The notes under the pieces were generated by a model. The model did no database searches, had not been told where the DNA came from, and was given only the letters and a program-made list of their open reading frames with translations. DNA of 64,000 nucleotides from CBDBJL01 sp965206365 (lineage in GTDB: Bacteria; Pseudomonadota; Alphaproteobacteria; JABAAW01; JAHZMA01), in NCBI GenBank assembly GCA_965206365.1, contig CBDBJL010000009.1, forward strand, positions 62,001 through 126,000. The letters are read 5' to 3'. The position numbers were made by a program, and so were the translations under genes. How positions within the stretch are numbered: the stretch's first letter is position 1; each line of letters opens with the position of its first letter. Positions 27,232 to 34,578 of the stretch are shown here, in pieces.

Positions 27232-27650
27232 TCAGGGGCAAATAAATTGCGAAACGAATGAGTAAAACTGCATCGACTCTGGCACCTTCAAAAAAGCCAA
27301 CTGTGCAAAAACACCTTTGAAGGTAGCAAAATGGTTACAAAAATATTCCCATGAATTTTTATCGTTCTGTTCAAAATTAGCGATATTTAAGGAGGGTAAA
27401 TTAGTGAAGGTAATATTGGAAGTTTTTTCTTGGTAAAATCGATAAAGTGCCCCTCTTGAGCATAGAGAGTTTGGCAAAGGTTAATATCTGCAATATATTC
27501 ACGCAATATTTTGCTATTTCTGGGGTGGTATCCTATCATTGGGTGCTGAAAGCATAACCATCAGAAAAAGTTGCATGAACATTGGCACCGCGGTTAATCA
27601 GAAATTCTATTACGGGAAGATTATGTAAGGACAGGGGAATTTCGCGCGCT
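27232..27650 (-). pseudogene. Ankyrin-repeat protein remnant
   Basis: The minus strand at about 27536-27650 reads a piece of an ankyrin repeat (LHNLPVIEFLINRGANVHA) bounded by a TAA upstream and a TGA downstream. Further along the same strand, 27380-27510 reads KILREYIADINLCQTLYAQE and, after another shift, 27232-27400 reads NIANFEQNDKNSWEYFCNHF. Together these look like the 3' part of one ankyrin-domain gene broken by at least two lesions. Only the ankyrin repeat is recognisable; the tail matches no family I know. Ankyrin proteins are often host-interaction factors, but this one is not functional. Confidence 0.55.
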
Positions 27651-27674
27651 TAGGGCTTTGCGATGATCCCCCCG

Positions 27675-27700
27675 TTCATTATATCTTAAGGGGGCCCGGC
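27675..27700 (+). repeat. GC-rich repeat copy A
   Basis: TTCATTATATCTTAAG is followed by GGGGCCCGGC. A near-identical unit (one substitution and a one-base insertion) occurs at 29134-29160. The GC block is conspicuous in this AT-rich chromosome. The pair flanks the holin-endolysin cassette. Confidence 0.6.
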
Positions 27701-27759
27701 GAAGAAATATAAGATGCTTAAATAAAATTATCATGCATGGTTTACGACCAGAAATAAAG

Positions 27760-28164
27760 TTACGATCTAATTCTGCCATTCCGATCAAAACGTTTTTTTG
27801 AATTTGCAGTCATTTGCGGGATCATTTTCTCGGCAGATCTGCCTACAACATAACCACCAACGCCAGTGGTAAGCAGTGCCCATAGCCCCGCGGGCAGTTC
27901 AAGCAAGGGCAAATCAAGCCCAAATGCGCGGGCATAGGGGATAATTACATAATTGTTGAAGATGATGATGATTGCTGTTAGCATCAGCAATGGACGCCAA
28001 TTGCGTTGCAACCATCCGCCCTTAGCTTCGGCAATAATTACATTGCTTTGGGCGGCAATTAACGCACTCTCAATTTCGCTGGCAAGCTGCTCAGTTTTCG
28101 TTTTGCTATCAAAATATTTTCCCGCAATTGTGCCTGCGGTTTTGGCGATGGTTGATCCTAGCAT
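27760..28164 (-). CDS. 3-TM holin (GTA/phage type)
   Basis: A 134-residue protein of the GTA_holin_3TM family. An amphipathic N-terminal part (residues 1-50, including EIESALIAAQSNVIIAEAKGG) leads to the family signature NWRPLLML, then hydrophobic segments (TAIIIIFNNYVIIPY and LWALLTTGVGGYVVGR) and a basic tail. Such holins permeabilise the inner membrane to release endolysin in prophages and gene transfer agents. AAGGAG about 12 bases before the ATG is a good ribosome-binding site. It lies directly downstream of an M15 endolysin on the same strand, together a lysis cassette without other phage genes. The frame is intact although the endolysin is broken. Confidence 0.8.
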   Translation of the reverse strand: MLGSTIAKTAGTIAGKYFDSKTKTEQLASEIESALIAAQSNVIIAEAKGGWLQRNWRPLLMLTAIIIIFNNYVIIPYARAFGLDLPLLELPAGLWALLTTGVGGYVVGRSAEKMIPQMTANSKKRFDRNGRIRS

Positions 28165-28204
28165 TGAATTTTAGACTCCTTTTATGAAAATTTAGATGTG
28201 GGGG

Positions 28205-28245
28205 ATTAGGGGGGCGCACCTGCTGCGGAGGGCGGGGGCCCTCGC
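28205..28245. repeat. GC-rich patch between holin and endolysin
   Basis: About 40 bases containing GGGGGGCGCACC, GCGGAGGGCGGGGGCCC and a following AT-rich TATTATATAA segment. It shares the GGGGGCCC core, next to an AT-rich stretch, with the repeats at 27675-27700 and 29134-29160, but in a different context, and may be a third, diverged copy in the opposite orientation. Confidence 0.4.
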
Positions 28246-28248
28246 ATA

Positions 28249-28706
28249 TTATATAAATGATGCATGTTGATATTCCTTGCTATCAAAAATTAAAAATTTA
28301 CCCCGATTAAAAGCAATATCTTGGCGAATCTGAATATGAACACCCACCCTGATTTTGGCTGGTTCATTTGATAATATTCTAAAATGATTTTATCAAAAAT
28401 TGAATGTTCACTTGCCCAATAAGCAAAATCAGCATGATCCCAATTTAAAAGCTTGATATCTACCGCTAAGCTTTGCAAATGGTAGCTTCGATCGCTACTA
28501 TCAATGGCTTTATTTAAGGGGTACCAGCTTTGCGGTGAAATTGGTTGGTCATATTCATCGCGAATGGGTTCTACAATATAATTTGCCAGCAAGGTTAAAT
28601 GTTTATGCACATGATCCGAAGCCGTATTATCGATATCATGGTGAATCGCAGTTTGTGACTTTTCTGCTTCATCGATGTGAAAATGCTTGGATAGATCGGT
28701 TGTCAT
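28249..28706 (-). pseudogene. M15-family peptidase (phage endolysin), frameshifted near C-terminus
   Basis: A Peptidase_M15_3-type endolysin. From ATG 28706 it reads LSKHFHIDEAEKSQTAIHHD, then IDNTASDHVHKHLTLLANYI, EPIRDEYDQPISP, LNKAIDSSDRSYHLQSLAVDI (the first two zinc ligands, His and Asp) and DKIILEYY. In intact relatives this ends in a G-W-(V/I)-H motif with the last zinc-binding His. Here the main frame reads KSGWVFIFRFAK and loses it, while the neighbouring frame supplies HIQIRQDIAFNRGKFLIF and stops at 28249. A frameshift near 28340 therefore removes a metal ligand. A perfect but apparently startless Shine-Dalgarno lies at 28792-28803. Phage or GTA origin is inferred from the adjacent holin. 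Confidence 0.75.
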
Positions 28707-28796
28707 TTTTGATAATCTTAAAATATTTAGGGTATAAAAAATAGAATTATGGTTTTGTAGAGACAAATAATGCCCCGCCCGCTTATGATAAATCAC

Positions 28797-29264
28797 CTCC
28801 TTACTATCCCACTATTTATTACTAATTTGCGGGAATATTTTATTTCATAGCAAATTTCATTTCCATAAAATCTCTTTATGTACTCTCAAGAGATCACCCT
28901 TAAATTCTTTTGGCAAGTGTGATTTGTCAACAAAAATTATTTTCTCTTGCCATAGAACAATTTATAAACAGAGTCACCCCCATAAGTTGTTGATTCATTA
29001 GGTTTTTATCAGAATTTTTGGTTGCAATATCGGTTGAAATAATTTTACGGATCGATTGCCTTTTATTACTGATAATTGTTTTTCAATCATAGGTAGTTGC
29101 TATTTTGTTACAATTGAATAAAAATCACTCGAATCATTATATTTTAAGAGGGGCCCCCCCTTGATCTCCCTGCGCCAGAATGCGTTATTAGAATTTTAGT
29201 TATTTTCCAATTATAGAAAACCAATAAATCGTTTAATTACAGATGGTTACAAAAATTTTCTAGA
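28797..29264. other. Non-coding interval upstream of the endolysin remnant
   Basis: About 470 bp with no open frame of interest on either strand. On the minus strand a TTGACA occurs near 28925-28930 and a perfect anti-SD complement AAGGAGGTGATT at 28792-28803, with no ATG, GTG or TTG at proper spacing beyond it. The GC-rich repeat copy B lies at 29134-29160. It looks like decayed DNA, probably the remains of the phage-derived cassette's upstream region. Confidence 0.5.
29134..29160 (+). repeat. GC-rich repeat copy B
   Basis: TCATTATATTTTAAGA is followed by GGGGCCCCCCC. It matches copy A at 27675-27700 over about 22 bases in the same orientation, so the two are direct repeats bracketing roughly 1.45 kb that holds the holin and endolysin. 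Confidence 0.6.
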
Positions 29265-30164
29265 TTATGAATTAGGGGGTTGTATTTCTTTTTTGCGAAT
29301 TTTCAATCCTAACCGATAAACACAGACCACAATTAAAATCGCACCAAAAAGTTGGATAAAATTGTACGTTTCCCCTAAAATTAGATAAGCAAAAGTTAAG
29401 CTGAAGATCGGACTACAACTGCTCATTAAAGCAGCATTATCACTGCCAATTTTTTTGAGCCCAGCGGTAAACATTGTTATGGGTAAAACAGTAGAAACCA
29501 ATGCCATGGTTGTAATCCAAAAATAGGCTGCAAAATTTAAGAAAAGCTCAGAAATATGATTGGTGAGGCTGAAATCTATTGCCATATAAAGGCAAGCAAA
29601 GCTTAGCATCGTGCAAGTGAGGTAACGGCTAGAGATATGGTGCCCCTTATGGTTTAATAATACCAAATGAGCGGCATAGGCAATGGCGGCTACAAGGGCA
29701 AATAAGCCTCCGGTTAAATTTAATTCTAGCAGCTCTAATTTACCGCCACTAACGGTTGCGATTAAGCCAATTTGCATCAAGAGGGCCAAAATAATATGTG
29801 TTTTGGTTGGGTATGTTTTGTGAAGAATGGCATTAAAAAGAATTACAAAGATTGGAAAGATAAAAAGGATCATTCGCGACAAACCAGCACCAATTAAAGA
29901 GATGGCAATATAATCACTTTTTGAGGCGATATAATAGCCAGAAAGGCTTAATGTTGCAATGATTGCTAGATCGCGTTTATTGATATGGAGGCGGATTGGG
30001 TGTTTTTTGCGCCATAAAAAAAGACCCCAGGCAAAGGGCAAACAAATGATAAATCGAAGCAATAAAGTTGCATCGATGCCGGCACCGGCTTGATAAGCCA
30101 ATTGTGTGAAAATTCCTTTTAAGCTTGATAGCAAGGTGGCCGTTATGATCAGTGCAATGCCCAT
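29265..30164 (-). CDS. EamA/DMT-family transporter
   Basis: A 299-residue inner-membrane protein with about ten hydrophobic helices arranged as two EamA repeats: the first spans roughly residues 1-140 and the second 150-285. Typical EamA features are the N-terminal MGIALIITATLLSSLKGIFTQLAYQAG and the second-half end ALMSSCSPIFSLTFAYLILGETYNFIQLFGAILIVV. The family exports metabolites such as amino acids, purines or drugs; the substrate is not inferable. It starts 5 bp after the cNMP-fold gene upstream, so the two probably share a transcript. Confidence 0.92.
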   Translation of the reverse strand: MGIALIITATLLSSLKGIFTQLAYQAGAGIDATLLLRFIICLPFAWGLFLWRKKHPIRLHINKRDLAIIATLSLSGYYIASKSDYIAISLIGAGLSRMILFIFPIFVILFNAILHKTYPTKTHIILALLMQIGLIATVSGGKLELLELNLTGGLFALVAAIAYAAHLVLLNHKGHHISSRYLTCTMLSFACLYMAIDFSLTNHISELFLNFAAYFWITTMALVSTVLPITMFTAGLKKIGSDNAALMSSCSPIFSLTFAYLILGETYNFIQLFGAILIVVCVYRLGLKIRKKEIQPPNS

Positions 30165-30169
30165 TTAGG

Positions 30170-30559
30170 CTATTGATTATTCTGGTGTTGGGTGTCGTCG
30201 GTGGTTTCAGTGTAATCTTGTAATAAAGAATGATAACGTGAGCTCATTAGGCGCAACAATGAAGAAACAAACGGGTTTTGGCTTTGAATAAATTCTGGCA
30301 TTTGCTCGGGAGCAATAATTCTGCAGATTGTGGGCATGGTAGCAATCGCAGATGCGCTATAGGGCTCGCCACCTAATAGGGAGACTTCACCAACCACTTG
30401 GCGTGGACCGATATAAGCAATATGCGTATTTTTGCCACGTTCATCTTGGTGAAAAATTTTAGCTTCACCGACGAGAATAATGCAGGCGTGACGCTTCAAG
30501 GGATCCCCTTGTCGGATCAGATATTCATTTTTTTTAAATTTTAGATAATGTTCTTTCAT
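30170..30559 (-). CDS. Stand-alone cyclic-nucleotide-binding-fold protein
   Basis: A 129-residue protein consisting of one cNMP-binding domain without the C-terminal helix-turn-helix of Crp/Fnr regulators. The fold is visible as FKKNEYLIRQGDPLKRHACIILVGEAKIF, then IGPRQVVGEVSLLGGEPYSASAIA (the phosphate-binding cassette region). In canonical cAMP binders this cassette has G-E-x-x-L followed by R-(S/T/A); here Tyr-Ser-Ala replaces the Arg position, so canonical cNMP binding is doubtful. It may act through protein contacts, perhaps with the co-transcribed EamA transporter. Role unknown. Confidence 0.82.
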   Translation of the reverse strand: MKEHYLKFKKNEYLIRQGDPLKRHACIILVGEAKIFHQDERGKNTHIAYIGPRQVVGEVSLLGGEPYSASAIATMPTICRIIAPEQMPEFIQSQNPFVSSLLRLMSSRYHSLLQDYTETTDDTQHQNNQ

Positions 30560-30662
30560 TTCAGTCTATTTTATAGAATTCATTTTTTGTTCGAAAAATT
30601 GTTAGATACCCTCCAGAAGGTAGCATATTTTTTATTGAAAAGCAATTTTAAGTGAAGGCATT

Positions 30663-31232
30663 TTACGTGAAGGCTGAGGCTTGTTGCAAAGCCGCCAATA
30701 CAGCTTGGATACGAACAGAATTGCGGTTTCCGGTAAAATTATATTGTTGGGCTTGGTGGCTAATTTGATTTTCATATTGCTTTGCCGTGGCAATATAAAC
30801 CAGCCCAGTTGGTTTCGCAGTGGCATCTGGGATCAAGATAGGTTCTTGATTATCGCCAGCGATTCCGGTAATCGCAATGGTTAGAATGTTTTTTCGCTTC
30901 TTTTTTGTTGTTATGTTCGCATTGATGCTATGATTTGCCTGTTTTAAGGCACCCAATGCCATTTCTGTAGCGCATGTTGCCGATACCGCACCTTCTTGGG
31001 TTAATGTGGTTGCAGAAACACCTAACAAATCTTGCTTGCTTTGATTATGGTAGGTGATATAGCCGTGCCAGATTGTCGTAGATGCACCAGCTATTTCGGT
31101 AAGTGCTGCCATTAATAAGCCTCCGGTGCAAGATTCCGCAGTGATAATGCACATGTTATATTGATAAGCTTGTTGCTGAAGCTGCTTGCTACTGGCAATA
31201 ATCTCAGGCGAGAAAGAAAATGTCATAGCCAT
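30663..31232 (-). CDS. pncC: CinA C-terminal domain protein / nicotinamide-nucleotide amidase
   Basis: A 189-residue PncC-type enzyme that deamidates nicotinamide mononucleotide to nicotinate mononucleotide in NAD recycling. Motifs are TAESCTGGLL, TEIAGAS, YITYHNQSKQDLLGV, GAVSATCATEMALGAL, AITGIAGD, KPTGLVYIA and GNRNSVRIQAVLAAL. The segment KKKRKNIL before AITGIAG is a lineage-specific insertion. The start overlaps the end of pgpA by 29 bp; an ATG two codons in would shorten the overlap slightly. It belongs to the ispD-ispF-pgpA-pncC run common in alphaproteobacteria. Confidence 0.93.
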   Translation of the reverse strand: MAMTFSFSPEIIASSKQLQQQAYQYNMCIITAESCTGGLLMAALTEIAGASTTIWHGYITYHNQSKQDLLGVSATTLTQEGAVSATCATEMALGALKQANHSINANITTKKKRKNILTIAITGIAGDNQEPILIPDATAKPTGLVYIATAKQYENQISHQAQQYNFTGNRNSVRIQAVLAALQQASAFT

Positions 31233-31677
31233 AAAAGCCTAATTTTATAACGATCAGACTATAAAAAGCCGCCAACATATCGTCAAACATAACTCCAAAA
31301 CCATTTTTGATGTGTTGATCGAAAAACGCAATCGGCCAAGGTTTTAGAATATCAAAGAACCGAAAGCACACAAAGGCGGTGAGAATGTAAGCGGGGGTTA
31401 AGGGGAGACAGGCAAGGATAAAAGCGATTGCCGCTGCCTCATCAATAACAATTTCACCATTATCAACCATGTCGCTGATGATGCCATAATGTTGACTGGC
31501 GTAAATGCCAATTATGAATAGAAAAATTGCGAATAGCAATAATATCAAGGGCCCCAAAAACGCATATATCGGTAGGCTTACTCCAATTCCTGCCAAAGTT
31601 CCCCAACTGCCTGGGGCTGGCTTGATTTTACCGCTAAAGCCAAAAGTGGCAATGAAATTTAAGATCTGATTCTTCAT
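31204..31677 (-). CDS. pgpA: Phosphatidylglycerophosphatase A
   Basis: A 157-residue membrane enzyme that dephosphorylates phosphatidylglycerol phosphate. It shows KIKPAPGSWGTLAG near the N-terminus, hydrophobic helices, the active-site region EIVIDEAAA, FRFFDILKPWPIAFFDQ and GVMFDDMLAA, all PgpA signatures. The usual D-E-x-x-G motif reads D-E-A-A-A here, a mild variation. It overlaps pncC by 29 bp and lies 39 bp after ispF. Confidence 0.94.
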   Translation of the reverse strand: MKNQILNFIATFGFSGKIKPAPGSWGTLAGIGVSLPIYAFLGPLILLLFAIFLFIIGIYASQHYGIISDMVDNGEIVIDEAAAIAFILACLPLTPAYILTAFVCFRFFDILKPWPIAFFDQHIKNGFGVMFDDMLAAFYSLIVIKLGFYGYDIFFLA

Positions 31678-31716
31678 GGATAGCTTACCTTTGTGATGGC
31701 TTTTATAACGTTGTTT

Positions 31717-32220
31717 TTATGGTAATGCAATATTTACTAATGCCAGTGCGGCAATGCCTTCTTTACGTCCGGTAAAACCCAATTTTTCTGTTGTTGTGGC
31801 TTTCAGACTGACTCTTGTTAATTCTAGCTCTAATAATTGGGCGAGATGAGTTTGCAATTGGGTATGAATTGGACGAATTTTCGGTTGTTCACAGATTAAA
31901 GTAAGGTCGCAAAAGGTAATTTTTGCCGGGTATTGCGCAAGTAAATTAAGAGCATGCTTTAAGAAAATATCGGATGCAACATTTTTCCATTTGGCTTGGC
32001 TCGGTGGGAAATGCCAACCAATATCGCCGGCAGCAATGCTGCCCAAAATGGCATCGGTAACCGCATGTAAGGCAACATCAGCATCGGAATGCCCTAATAA
32101 TGGGCGTTGTGAAGGAATTTTGACTCCGCATAGAGTCAAAACTCTGTTTGTCGTGATTTCATTGTTTGAATCAGGGCAAAAGGCGTGAACGTCAAAGCCT
32201 TGAGCGGTGCGATATTCCAT
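31717..32220 (-). CDS. ispF: 2-C-methyl-D-erythritol 2,4-cyclodiphosphate synthase
   Basis: Fifth enzyme of the MEP isoprenoid pathway. The 167-residue protein has the zinc ligands G-F-D-V-H (residues 8-12) and the family signature GHSDADVALHAVTDAILG, then GDIGWHFPPS and KATTTEKLGFTGRKEGIAA. It is separate from, not fused to, ispD, 28 bp downstream of it. Many alphaproteobacteria have a fused IspDF, so separate genes are a small point of interest. Confidence 0.97.
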   Translation of the reverse strand: MEYRTAQGFDVHAFCPDSNNEITTNRVLTLCGVKIPSQRPLLGHSDADVALHAVTDAILGSIAAGDIGWHFPPSQAKWKNVASDIFLKHALNLLAQYPAKITFCDLTLICEQPKIRPIHTQLQTHLAQLLELELTRVSLKATTTEKLGFTGRKEGIAALALVNIALP

Positions 32221-32248
32221 AAATATCTCCTTTTCGTCGTTTTCATGA

Positions 32249-32956
32249 TTATAGAACAGGTAAATCCTCGGGATAGGTAATTTTTATATTTTGCCAATCG
32301 CCATCAACCAATGTAATTTTCAATCCCGCTTTTTCAAACAAACCAGCATCATCGGTAAAATTTTGAGCATGATATTTCTGATGCAACTGATAAATTTGCG
32401 CAAAAGGAAAAATTTGTGGCGTTTGAATCGTAAAAATTAGTTCGCGATTAAGTGTATGTAATGTACCATCGGGTAATATTTCTTTCAGGGTATCCCGCAG
32501 GGGAAGTTTGGGAATGATCCCAGATTCTGGGAAATGCTTGCACGCATCAATTAATGGGTTTAATAGTTGGTTCCGAATATAGGGGCGGGCAGCATCATGG
32601 ATCATAATATGCGATGGGCTGATATTTTCTGCATTGGTAATAAAATTGTTCGCGATGTAATTCAGCGCGGCAAAAACGGAATCTTGTCGTCTGGCTCCAC
32701 CAGGGCAAAAAGAGATTTTTGAGAATTTCTTTTCCAGTGGTAAGGTAAAATTAGTGTGTTTAGGGTTTACCGCAACAAGAATATGTGCGATACGAGGATG
32801 CGCTTGTAATATTTCAATGCTATGCTGAATTAGCGGTTTGTTATCGAGTGGTAAATAGGCTTTGGGGATGCCATCATGCCTTTGCATTCGGGTGCCAGAG
32901 CCAGCGGCAGGTAAAATGGCAAAAATAACAGGCAAGGTATTTCGGAAAATAGGCAT
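32249..32956 (-). CDS. ispD: 2-C-methyl-D-erythritol 4-phosphate cytidylyltransferase
   Basis: Third MEP-pathway enzyme, which makes CDP-methylerythritol. The 235-residue protein contains ILPAAGSGTRMQ (nucleotide loop), PKAYLPLDNKPLIQHS, PGGARRQDSVFAAL, IMIHDAARPYI, RELIFTIQTPQIF and TDDAGLFEKAGLKI. It is divergent from the NtrX-like gene, with a 200-bp intergenic region that must hold both promoters. It heads the ispD-ispF-pgpA-pncC group. Confidence 0.97.
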   Translation of the reverse strand: MPIFRNTLPVIFAILPAAGSGTRMQRHDGIPKAYLPLDNKPLIQHSIEILQAHPRIAHILVAVNPKHTNFTLPLEKKFSKISFCPGGARRQDSVFAALNYIANNFITNAENISPSHIMIHDAARPYIRNQLLNPLIDACKHFPESGIIPKLPLRDTLKEILPDGTLHTLNRELIFTIQTPQIFPFAQIYQLHQKYHAQNFTDDAGLFEKAGLKITLVDGDWQNIKITYPEDLPVL

Positions 32957-33156
32957 TTCATTATTCCTGATTATCTATCATGAAAAAGGGGGTATTATTC
33001 GTTAATGTGCAATTATTTTGCAATGTTTGTTTATTATCCATGTTACACTCAAATAATTTCATGAATAGCCCTGAATTAAATATAAAATAAATGGGCACAT
33101 AATAAAATGTGGGCACATAATAAAATGGTAACGATAAATGAATAAAAGAGGCAGGA

Positions 33157-34566
33157 ATGATTGTTGATATTTTGATTGCGGATAAGGATGTCGAAAATTG
33201 CGCAAAGCTGAAGGAAATTTTACAAAATACCAATTATACAACACGTTTAGCCACCACTTATCAGGAATTGTTACAAGAAATTCGGGTTCGGTTGCCATCT
33301 CTGATTCTGTTAAGCCTGACCCTACCATCCTTAGCCAATCTAACAGAAACTTTAGAATTTGTGCAAAGAATGATCGCAAAATACCCATATCAACCGATTA
33401 TTTTGATGGGTAGCGGTGATTCCATCAGCTTTATGTATGATGCCATTGAATTTAAGCAGTCTTTGGGCATTGATTTTTTGTTCAAACCAATCCATACGAA
33501 ATCTTTACTTTATGCGATTGCGAAGGGGCTATATTATCGCAAGAAATCTTTGGCGGCAAAAATGGAAAAAAATTGGTTTGCTTTATCGTATCAAGGAATT
33601 TTGCTTGGCAATTCATTGGCAACACAAGAATTTACTCAGAATTTAATACAGGCAACAAAAAGCAAGAGTCGAATTTTAATTTCCGGTGCAGAAGGTGCCG
33701 AAAAAATAGTCGCAGCTTATTATTTGCATCAACACTCATCGCGTCGAGATAACCCTCTGATTCTGTTATCTTGTAGTATGATTGCCTCGGAAAATTTTGA
33801 AGAAATATTGTTCGGCAGTGAAGACCCAAATTGTGAATTTCCAAAAATTGGTTTGCTAGAACAGGCTCATGGGGGAAGTTTGTTGTTTCATACGATCGAA
33901 GCGATGCCAATTGCGGTTCAAATGAAAATGCGACGAATCTTACAACAAAATCAGTTTCAACGTTTGGGGGGCAATCAAAATATTCCTATTGATGTTCGTA
34001 TGATTACGGTTACCGGTTTTTATGTTGAGGATATGGTTGCTAAAGGGAGAATTGATGAAGATTTTTATAATAGAATCAGTGTTTTAAAGATTATCGTTCC
34101 ATCCTTAGCACAAAGGCGAAGCGATATTGGAGATTTAATTGTTTTTTTTAGTCAGCAACATGCGCATAATTATAGCATGCCAGAAATTATCATATCAGAG
34201 GCGGCAATGGCAGTTTTAAAAAATAAAAATTGGGCCGGCAATGCCGTTGAATTGAATAATTTTGTGGAAAGGCTTTATTTGCAGGATACTCATATATTAT
34301 CGCAAATGGTTACGAAATCTATGGTGAATAATTTACTATCGGATCATGAGGAGCGTTATGAAAATGATTATCGGTTAACGAATTTATTTTTGCAATCTTG
34401 GCGGTTTGCCAAAGAAAATTTTCAAAAACACTATTTACAATATCAACTACAACGTTATGGTAGTAATGTGAGTCAGATTGCACGAGAAATCGGAATGGAT
34501 CGTGCGGCTTTGCATCGTAGAATCAAAGATTTGAAGCTGAATGTAGCAGAAGAAACGTTTGAATAG
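33157..34566 (+). CDS. NtrX-like response regulator with inactivated receiver and AAA+ domains
   Basis: A 469-residue protein with NtrX architecture: receiver (about 1-120), sigma-54 AAA+ (about 145-380) and Fis helix-turn-helix (SNVSQIAREIGMDRAALHRR, near the C-terminus). Key residues are missing. The phospho-acceptor Asp is Ser53 (ILLSLTLP). Walker A reads SGAEGAEKI (176-184) rather than G-x-x-G-x-G-K-E. Walker B reads LLFHTIE instead of x-x-D-E. The GAFTGA loop is lost (LFGSEDPNCEFPK). The receiver Lys110 and the EDFYNRISVLKI region remain. The frame is open throughout, so selection for a DNA-binding or scaffold role is likely. No NtrY kinase lies next to it; trkA follows 12 bp later, as after NtrX in many relatives. 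Confidence 0.85.
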   Translation: MIVDILIADKDVENCAKLKEILQNTNYTTRLATTYQELLQEIRVRLPSLILLSLTLPSLANLTETLEFVQRMIAKYPYQPIILMGSGDSISFMYDAIEFKQSLGIDFLFKPIHTKSLLYAIAKGLYYRKKSLAAKMEKNWFALSYQGILLGNSLATQEFTQNLIQATKSKSRILISGAEGAEKIVAAYYLHQHSSRRDNPLILLSCSMIASENFEEILFGSEDPNCEFPKIGLLEQAHGGSLLFHTIEAMPIAVQMKMRRILQQNQFQRLGGNQNIPIDVRMITVTGFYVEDMVAKGRIDEDFYNRISVLKIIVPSLAQRRSDIGDLIVFFSQQHAHNYSMPEIIISEAAMAVLKNKNWAGNAVELNNFVERLYLQDTHILSQMVTKSMVNNLLSDHEERYENDYRLTNLFLQSWRFAKENFQKHYLQYQLQRYGSNVSQIAREIGMDRAALHRRIKDLKLNVAEETFE

Positions 34567-34578
34567 TAGGATTGAACC

